A stretch of 7,548 bases of DNA from Gallionella sp. (GTDB lineage: Bacteria > Pseudomonadota > Gammaproteobacteria > Burkholderiales > Gallionellaceae): assembly GCA_029850565.1 (NCBI GenBank), contig JARCRR010000141.1, positions 1 through 7,548 of the forward strand. Direction: 5' to 3'. Below the pieces are notes generated by a model, which was given only the letters and a program-made list of their open reading frames with translations, did not search any database and was not told the DNA's origin. The position numbers and the translations under genes were made by a program. This document shows, one piece after another, positions 1 through 3,817 of this stretch (its first letter is position 1; every line of letters starts with the position of its first letter).

Positions 1-506
1 GTACCCCAACCCGCCGTGGCCAACGCCCCCGCATTGCAATGCGTCAACACTCGCGCCCCGTCTTTCAGCAAGGCCGCACCATGCGCCCCCATCGCTTTGT
101 TGATACGAATGTCCTCGGCCAAAATCTCATGCGCCTCTGCCAGTAAACGCTGCGCGACCTGTTGCGGCGATTGCTCGACAACACTTTCCCAAACCTTGCG
201 CATGCGCTGCAAGGCCCAGAACAGATTCACCGCAGTCGGGCGGCTGGCGGCCAGCACGGAAAAGCCGGTCTCCATGCCAGCCTTGAACTCATCCGCAGAT
301 TTCTCCTGCAAATGCAACGCCTCCAGCGCCACCCCGTAAGCTGCCGCCACACCGATAGCCGGCGCACCGCGCACCACCATACTGCGGATGCCCTCGGCCA
401 CAGAATGGGCCGTGTAGTAGCTCAGATATTCGAATGCAGCCGGCAGGATGCGCTGGTCTATCATCTCCAGCCGGTTGTTGAACCAGCGTAGGGTTTCGAT
501 ATTCAT
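1..506 (-). CDS. mtnA: S-methyl-5-thioribose-1-phosphate isomerase, N-terminal 168 residues (C-terminus beyond left edge)
   Basis: MtnA isomerises 5-(methylthio)ribose-1-phosphate to the ribulose-1-phosphate form in the cytoplasm, the second step of methylthioadenosine salvage. I translated the frame from the ATG at 506-504; it stays open to the window edge. Family motifs are visible in order: RGAPAIG (residues 46-52), SRPTAVNLFWAL (about 88-99, with Arg89) and THCNAGALATAG (155-166). Cys157 in the last motif matches the catalytic cysteine known in the Bacillus enzyme; the catalytic aspartate would lie beyond the edge. The start codon shares one base with the apt stop codon (TGATG), which points to translational coupling. 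About half the protein is visible (family members are usually about 340-360 residues), so integrity of the rest is unknown. eIF2B-type relatives are the main alternative, but the motifs and the mtnP neighbour favour MtnA. Confidence 0.93.
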   Translation of the reverse strand, partial: MNIETLRWFNNRLEMIDQRILPAAFEYLSYYTAHSVAEGIRSMVVRGAPAIGVAAAYGVALEALHLQEKSADEFKAGMETGFSVLAASRPTAVNLFWALQRMRKVWESVVEQSPQQVAQRLLAEAHEILAEDIRINKAMGAHGAALLKDGARVLTHCNAGALATAGWG

Positions 507-1033
507 CAATCCCCCTCAAACTCGCACAACGCAAACACCTTGTGCCCGCGCTTCTCCAGCCGCGCACGACCGCCGATGTCCGGCAGGTCAATCATGAAGG
601 CGCACTCGATCACATGCCCCCCCATCTTCTCGATGAGAATGCAGGCGGCCTCGGCCGTACCGCCGGTGGCGATGAGGTCGTCCACCAGCAGCACCTTCTC
701 GCCCTTCTCGATGGCATCGGTGTGGATCTCGATGCGGTCGGTGCCGTATTCGAGTTCGTAGTCGTGGCCTATGGTTTCGGCGGGCAGTTTGCCTTTTTTG
801 CGGATAGGCACGAAGCCTTTGCCCAGCGCATAGGCCAGCGGTGCGCCAAGGATGAAGCCGCGCGATTCGATGCCGGCGATCTTGTCTATCTTCACGTCCT
901 TGTAGCGGCGCACCAGCTCGTCGATGGTGGCGCGCAGGCCGATGGGATCCTTCAACACCGTGGTGATGTCGCGGAACATGATGCCTTGTTTGGGGTAATG
1001 GGGGACGGTGCGGACTCGGGATTTGATGGGCAT
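506..1033 (-). CDS. apt: Adenine phosphoribosyltransferase
   Basis: Apt converts adenine plus PRPP to AMP plus pyrophosphate in the cytoplasm. The 175-residue protein is a normal full length for bacterial Apt. Visible landmarks are FRDITTVL near residues 20-27, ESRGF (56-60), the flexible-loop stretch RKKGKLP (78-84) followed by YELEYG (92-97), and the type I PRPP-binding motif VLLVDDLIATGGT (114-126). The ATG at 1033 follows an AGGAAG ribosome-binding site at a suitable distance. It sits third in the mtnP-aldolase-apt-mtnA operon, 113 bases after the aldolase, and its stop overlaps the mtnA start. In this setting its likely job is to recycle the adenine released by MtnP, so general purine salvage need not be its only role. 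No mutation or truncation is apparent. Confidence 0.97.
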   Translation of the reverse strand: MPIKSRVRTVPHYPKQGIMFRDITTVLKDPIGLRATIDELVRRYKDVKIDKIAGIESRGFILGAPLAYALGKGFVPIRKKGKLPAETIGHDYELEYGTDRIEIHTDAIEKGEKVLLVDDLIATGGTAEAACILIEKMGGHVIECAFMIDLPDIGGRARLEKRGHKVFALCEFEGD

Positions 1034-1054
1034 ATTTGCTTCCTGATTAATAAT

Positions 1055-1133
1055 CCGTTCGTCCTGAGCTTGTCGAAGGATGAACGACGTGTGTTCAATG
1101 ACCGTTCATGGTTCGACAAGCTCACCACGTACG
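1055..1133. repeat. Extragenic palindromic repeat (REP-like), paired inverted arms
   Basis: Two 27-base arms at 1060-1086 and 1103-1129 are inverted copies matching at 23 of 27 positions, around a 16-base spacer. All four mismatches are CC/GG swaps that keep an internal CC...GG pair within each arm. The core reads TGAGCTTGTCGAA. Translated on the plus strand it gives the familiar spurious peptide VLSLSKDE, and the second arm gives WFDKLT, a signature I associate with a very common bacterial REP family. It fills the gap between the aldolase gene and apt in the operon, so it would fold in the mRNA. Mobility and copy number cannot be judged from one copy. Confidence 0.85.
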
Positions 1134-1146
1134 TAGTCTTTATTTC

Positions 1147-1785
1147 CTAGCTGCGTTTCTTGTATTCGACGAACTTCTGCTTCACTTCATGCATCTGTTG
1201 CGCGGTGAGTATCTTGGGCTCACCCACCGAAAGCGTCCGCCAGTAGATTTCGCACAGGTATTCGACTTCATGCGCGACGGACAGCGCATCATTGAGGTCT
1301 TTGCCCAATGCGATCATGCCGTGGTTACCTAACAGACATGCTTTACGATTACGTAGCGCTTCGAGTGCAAGATCGGAAAGATTCTGTTCACCAAAGATGG
1401 TGTACGGCGTGCAGCGGATCGTGTCGCCGCCCGCGATGGCGATGTGGTAATGCACAGCAGGCACATCTTTACCCAGACAGGCGATGGTGGTGGCGAAGGT
1501 GGAATGCATGTGCAGTACTGCGCCGATCTCGGGACGAGCAACAAATATGTCGCGATGGAAGCGCCATTCGCTGGAAGGCTTGCCACCCTGTAGCACGTTA
1601 CCCTCCAGATCCATGCGCACCATGCTGTCCGTGGACATCTCGGCCACTGGCAAGGCCGATGGCGTGATGAGCATGCCGTCACCCTGACGCACCGAGGCGT
1701 TGCCAGCCGTGCCGCGATTGAGACCGAGTTCGACCATGCGGCGTGAGGTTTGCAGCAGGGCTGCGCGTAATTGTTGTTCGTTCAT
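1147..1785 (-). CDS. ald2: Class II (zinc) aldolase, FucA-like; probable 5-deoxyribulose/5-methylthioribulose-1-phosphate aldolase
   Basis: Cytoplasmic class II aldolase/adducin-family enzyme of 212 residues from the ATG at 1785. The sequence closely resembles E. coli L-fuculose-1-phosphate aldolase as I remember it. Shared stretches are LGLNRGTAGNASVR, GMLITPSALP, PSSEWRFH, the HMHS zinc motif and NHG. Numbered from 1785, the FucA-equivalent residues are catalytic Glu73 and zinc ligands His92, His94 and His155. Between mtnP and apt-mtnA, the likely substrate is methylthioribulose-1-phosphate or 5-deoxyribulose-1-phosphate, cleaved to DHAP and an aldehyde, as shown for Ald2 of the DHAP shunt. 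MtnB dehydratase is the main alternative, but PSSEWRFH is FucA-like. An upstream GTG at 1797 would add four residues; the ATG at 1785 is preferred because GGTGGAG lies six bases before it. Symbol and substrate are inferred from context. Confidence 0.8.
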   Translation of the reverse strand: MNEQQLRAALLQTSRRMVELGLNRGTAGNASVRQGDGMLITPSALPVAEMSTDSMVRMDLEGNVLQGGKPSSEWRFHRDIFVARPEIGAVLHMHSTFATTIACLGKDVPAVHYHIAIAGGDTIRCTPYTIFGEQNLSDLALEALRNRKACLLGNHGMIALGKDLNDALSVAHEVEYLCEIYWRTLSVGEPKILTAQQMHEVKQKFVEYKKRS

Positions 1786-1791
1786 GGTCAT

Positions 1792-1798
1792 CTCCACC
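1792..1798 (-). promoter_or_regulatory. Ribosome-binding site deciding the aldolase start
   Basis: GGTGGAG on the minus strand ends six bases before the ATG at 1785. It overlaps the GTG at 1797 and directly abuts the ATG at 1791, so neither of those could use it. Its first two bases overlap the outer arm of the adjacent palindromic repeat, so folding of the repeat could affect access. Confidence 0.7.
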
Positions 1799-1857
1799 CT
1801 CTCCCCCAGCCCTCTCTCCCACTTGCGGGAGAGAGGGCCGCAAGGCCGGGAGAGGGG
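1797..1857. repeat. Second palindromic repeat, three nested stems (three-way-junction shape)
   Basis: An outer stem pairs CCCTCTCCC (1797-1805) with GGGAGAGGG (1848-1856). Inside it lies a perfect 11-bp hairpin, 1810-1820 with 1827-1837 around a six-base loop. A small hairpin GGCC-N4-GGCC follows at 1836-1847, sharing two bases with the previous one. The CTCTCCC / GGGAGAG style recalls repeats common between genes in Beta- and Gammaproteobacteria. It occupies nearly the whole 78-base gap between the mtnP stop and the aldolase start, and would fold in the operon mRNA immediately before the aldolase ribosome-binding site. There is no T tract after any stem on the minus strand, so it is not a standard terminator. 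Confidence 0.8.
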
Positions 1858-1863
1858 ATTGGT

Positions 1864-2736
1864 TTATTTAAGCATGCGTCCGGCAACAGCTTGCAGCTTC
1901 TCTTTCATTTCCGTATCGCGCGCTTCCGGTGCGGTGATGAGCGCATATTGCAAGGCGCTGCGGCAACCACAGTCACATGCCTTGGCATCGTTGCCGACGT
2001 GCGGCACTAGGTGTTTCACCAGTGTCTTGGCCTTGTCCGCGTTCGCCAGCAGCACCTTGATGATCTGATCCACGGTTACGTCGTCGTGGTTCGGATGCCA
2101 GCAGTCGTAGTCGGTGACCATCGCCACCGTGGCGTAGCAGAGCTCGGCTTCGCGCGCGAGCTTGGCTTCGGGCATATTGGTCATGCCGATCACATCGCAG
2201 CCCCATTGGCGATATAACTCTGATTCGGCAAGACTGCTGAACTGCGGGCCTTCCATCACCAGATAGGTACCGCCGCGCATGGCGGCGATGCCCGCCTCCC
2301 AGGCTGCCGCTTCGATGTGGTCGCCCAGCCGTTTGCACACCGGATGCGCCATCGAGACATGCGCCACCAGGCCGCTGCCGAAGAAAGTTTTTTCTCTTGC
2401 GAAGGTGCGGTCGATGAACTGGTCGACGATGACAAAGGTGCCGGGTGGCAGGTGTTCGCGCAGGGAGCCGACGGCGCTGACCGAGATGACATCGCTCACG
2501 CCGACGCGCTTGAGCACGTCGATGTTGGCGCGGAAGTTGATCTCGGACGGCGGGATCTTGTGCCCTCTTCCATGTCTTGGCAGGAAGGCCAGCTTCACAC
2601 CGTTGAGTTCACCGAACAGCAATTCGTCCGAAGGCGCGCCGAACGGCGACTCGACCTTCTCCCAGCGCTTGTTCTCCAGTCCGGCGATGTCATACACGCC
2701 GCTGCCCCCGATGATGCCGATGCTTGCCTGCCCCAT
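1864..2736 (-). CDS. mtnP: S-methyl-5'-thioadenosine phosphorylase
   Basis: MtnP phosphorolyses 5'-methylthioadenosine (and in the shunt also 5'-deoxyadenosine) to adenine and the 5-substituted ribose-1-phosphate. The 290-residue length is close to the human enzyme. Motifs in order: IGIIGGSGVYD at the N-terminus (phosphate loop), PRHGRGH (53-59), MEGPQFSS (161-168), IGMTNMPEAKLAREAELCYA (183-202) and TDYDCW (208-213). Asp209 and Asp211 match the residues that recognise the 6-amino group of adenine, which argues against a methylthioinosine phosphorylase. A CxCxC motif (Cys254, 256, 258) lies near the C-terminus. The ATG at 2736 follows a GGGGA ribosome-binding site. It is the first visible gene of the minus-strand operon; no convincing sigma70 promoter was found upstream, only a TTGACC at 2800-2795 without a good partner box. 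Confidence 0.96.
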   Translation of the reverse strand: MGQASIGIIGGSGVYDIAGLENKRWEKVESPFGAPSDELLFGELNGVKLAFLPRHGRGHKIPPSEINFRANIDVLKRVGVSDVISVSAVGSLREHLPPGTFVIVDQFIDRTFAREKTFFGSGLVAHVSMAHPVCKRLGDHIEAAAWEAGIAAMRGGTYLVMEGPQFSSLAESELYRQWGCDVIGMTNMPEAKLAREAELCYATVAMVTDYDCWHPNHDDVTVDQIIKVLLANADKAKTLVKHLVPHVGNDAKACDCGCRSALQYALITAPEARDTEMKEKLQAVAGRMLK

Positions 2737-2810
2737 GCTTTTCCCCGTCTCCGTAATGGGCGAGGATTGAAACAGGAAACCATGCCTAACTCAAGGTCAA
2801 AAGGCCGATG

Positions 2811-2826
2811 TGTGATTTTTCTCACA
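2811..2826. promoter_or_regulatory. CRP-type operator (TGTGA-N6-TCACA)
   Basis: The two half sites TGTGA (2811-2815) and TCACA (2822-2826) match the core CRP consensus perfectly with the right six-base spacing. The centre (2818.5) is 41.5 bp upstream of the start point predicted from the TATGAT box at 2848-2853, exactly the position of class II CRP activation. The -35 region between them is poor, as expected for an activator-dependent promoter. The regulator is inferred; no crp gene is in the window. Confidence 0.6.
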
Positions 2827-2847
2827 GACCCCTTCCTTGTCCCGAAC

Positions 2848-2853
2848 TATGAT
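2848..2853 (+). promoter_or_regulatory. Candidate -10 box of the DUF2892 gene promoter
   Basis: TATGAT differs from TATAAT at one position. The predicted start point is about 2860, leaving a leader of about 31 bases before the ATG at 2891 with AAGGAG in it. No recognisable -35 hexamer lies 16-18 bases upstream; the CRP-like palindrome takes that place. Confidence 0.55.
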
Positions 2854-2890
2854 GCGCTCCCGTTTAAACAAACACTCTAAGGAGCACACC

Positions 2891-3085
2891 ATGAAAATCA
2901 ACGTTGGCAGCACAGACCGCATCCTGCGCATCGTCGTCGGCCTCGTCCTCGTCGGCCTCGCCGCCACCGGCACTGTGGGCGTCTGGGGCTGGATCGGCAT
3001 CGTGCCTTTGATCACCGGCGTGTTCAAGTTCTGCCCGGCTTACGCCATGTTCGGCATGAGCACCTGCCCGATGGAAAAGAAGTAA
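2891..3085 (+). CDS. Small DUF2892 (YgaP-type transmembrane domain) inner-membrane protein
   Basis: A 64-residue protein. It begins with a short polar segment (MKINVGSTDRILR) followed by two hydrophobic segments, about residues 13-28 and 31-46, separated by a glycine-rich turn. It ends with the family's cysteine pattern FCPAYAMFGMSTC. This layout is typical of the DUF2892 family, found alone or fused to rhodanese domains as in YgaP; no rhodanese is present here. The start at 2891 is chosen because AAGGAG (2879-2884) lies six bases before it and the residues upstream in the same frame are not family-like. It probably sits in the cytoplasmic membrane; the function of stand-alone members is not established. 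A CRP-like site and TATGAT box precede it and a hairpin terminator follows 17 bases after its stop. Confidence 0.88.
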   Translation: MKINVGSTDRILRIVVGLVLVGLAATGTVGVWGWIGIVPLITGVFKFCPAYAMFGMSTCPMEKK

Positions 3086-3102
3086 GTTTTTTCTATTCAA
3101 TC

Positions 3103-3127
3103 ACGCCCGACTTGTTCGGGCGTTTTT
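3103..3127 (+). terminator. Rho-independent terminator or attenuator hairpin
   Basis: An 8-bp perfect stem, ACGCCCGA (3103-3110) with TCGGGCGT (3116-3123), closes a five-base loop and runs into five T residues. It ends the DUF2892 transcript, but lies only 16 bases before the ATG of the downstream cytochrome gene and 5 bases before its ribosome-binding site. Transcription of that gene from upstream must therefore pass it. Confidence 0.8.
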
Positions 3128-3143
3128 CATTCAGGAGACAACT

Positions 3144-3719
3144 ATGCAAAAGAAAATCATCATCGCCACAGTATTCGCATTCAGCGCGTTATCTGCCTAC
3201 GCTGACAACAATATCGATGCTCTCAAGGACGAGACACGCGCGGCGGCGATGCCTTTCATGAAGGCATTGGCCGAAGAGAACAAGAAGGCCGTGCAAGAAG
3301 GTGGGCCTGAGTCCGCAATCAAAGTCTGCAAAGACATCGCTCCCAAGATGGCGAGTGAGCTCTCCCGTCAAAAAGGATGGAAAGTGACCCGCGTCAGCAT
3401 GAAAGTGCGCAACCCGATGTTGGGCACGACAGATGAGTGGGAACAAAAAGCCTTGAAGAAGATGGAAGAACGTCTGGCCAAGGGTGAGAAGCCTGAGTCA
3501 CTGGAAGTGGCCGAAGTCATCAAGGGTAAGAATGGTAAGACCTTCCGCTACATGAAAGGCATCGTGCTACAACCCGGTTGTGTGACTTGCCACGGCAAGC
3601 CCGAGGAGATTCCCGAAGCCGTTAAAGCCAACCTTGCTGCAGAATATCCGCATGACCAAGCGACTGGCTATGCGCCAGGCCAATTGCGTGGTGGTTTGAG
3701 CATCCAACGTAAGCTGTAA
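3144..3719 (+). CDS. Periplasmic c-type haem protein, DUF3365/Tll0287-like
   Basis: A 191-residue protein with a clear Sec signal peptide (MQKK, hydrophobic stretch, cleavage probably after SAYA at residue 20). The mature part contains one c-type haem motif, CVTCH at 146-150, and the family pattern AIKVCKDIAP around Cys62. The Tll0287-like (DUF3365) family has a PAS-like fold. In the cyanobacterial founder the haem iron is bound by His and Cys, so Cys62 is a plausible axial ligand here; that is inference. The end LRGGLSIQRKL is also family-like. The ATG at 3144 follows AGGAG six bases upstream. Role: probably a low-potential periplasmic redox or sensing protein; no partner oxidoreductase is adjacent. 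It could be co-transcribed with the DUF2892 gene through the hairpin, and ends at its own strong terminator. Confidence 0.88.
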   Translation: MQKKIIIATVFAFSALSAYADNNIDALKDETRAAAMPFMKALAEENKKAVQEGGPESAIKVCKDIAPKMASELSRQKGWKVTRVSMKVRNPMLGTTDEWEQKALKKMEERLAKGEKPESLEVAEVIKGKNGKTFRYMKGIVLQPGCVTCHGKPEEIPEAVKANLAAEYPHDQATGYAPGQLRGGLSIQRKL

Positions 3720-3737
3720 TCACGCGGCGAGGCACAT

Positions 3738-3775
3738 AAGGCGGATGTGGCTGAGAAGGCCACATCCGCCTTTTT
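3738..3775 (+). terminator. Strong rho-independent terminator
   Basis: A perfect 14-bp stem (3738-3751 with 3759-3772) around a seven-base loop ends in a T run at 3771-3775. It begins 18 bases after the cytochrome stop codon and separates that gene from copA. Confidence 0.93.
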
Positions 3776-3776
3776 G

Positions 3777-3810
3777 TTGAAGAGTTTCCCGTTGAATTCT
3801 GGTAAATTCA
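3777..3810 (+). promoter_or_regulatory. Candidate copA promoter with long spacer and dyads
   Basis: TTGAAG (3777-3782) and TAAATT (3803-3808) are separated by 20 bases, the long spacing seen in promoters of MerR-type regulators such as CueR. Between them lie imperfect half sites TTTCCC (3785-3790) and GGTAAA (3801-3806), and a perfect inverted repeat TGAATT-N6-AATTCA at 3793-3810. The predicted start point is near 3815, only about three bases before the copA ATG. No cueR gene is visible, and the hexamers are weak, so this is tentative. Confidence 0.3.
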
Positions 3811-3817
3811 CACCACT

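Noticed and set aside
542..1150. Plus-strand 202-codon open frame
   Set aside because: It lies opposite apt and runs into the palindromic repeat; its C-terminal VLSLSKDE and WFDKLT peptides are the known spurious translation of that repeat.
1147..1785. Methylthioribulose-1-phosphate dehydratase (MtnB)
   Set aside because: Same superfamily, but the PSSEWRFH and LGLNRGTAGNASVR stretches are FucA-like and no mtnC or mtnD is seen; not fully excluded.
1786..1797. GTG start for the aldolase at 1797
   Set aside because: The GGTGGAG ribosome-binding site overlaps the GTG and is correctly spaced only for the ATG at 1785, which also matches the FucA length.
2772..2800. Sigma70 promoter for mtnP on the minus strand
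   Set aside because: TTGACC at 2800-2795 is a fair -35, but no acceptable -10 lies 15-18 bases downstream, and the CRP-like site is not at a useful distance for it.
2837..2890. Longer start for the DUF2892 protein at 2837
   Set aside because: The extra 18 residues are basic and not family-like, and would precede the predicted transcript start; AAGGAG sits six bases before 2891.
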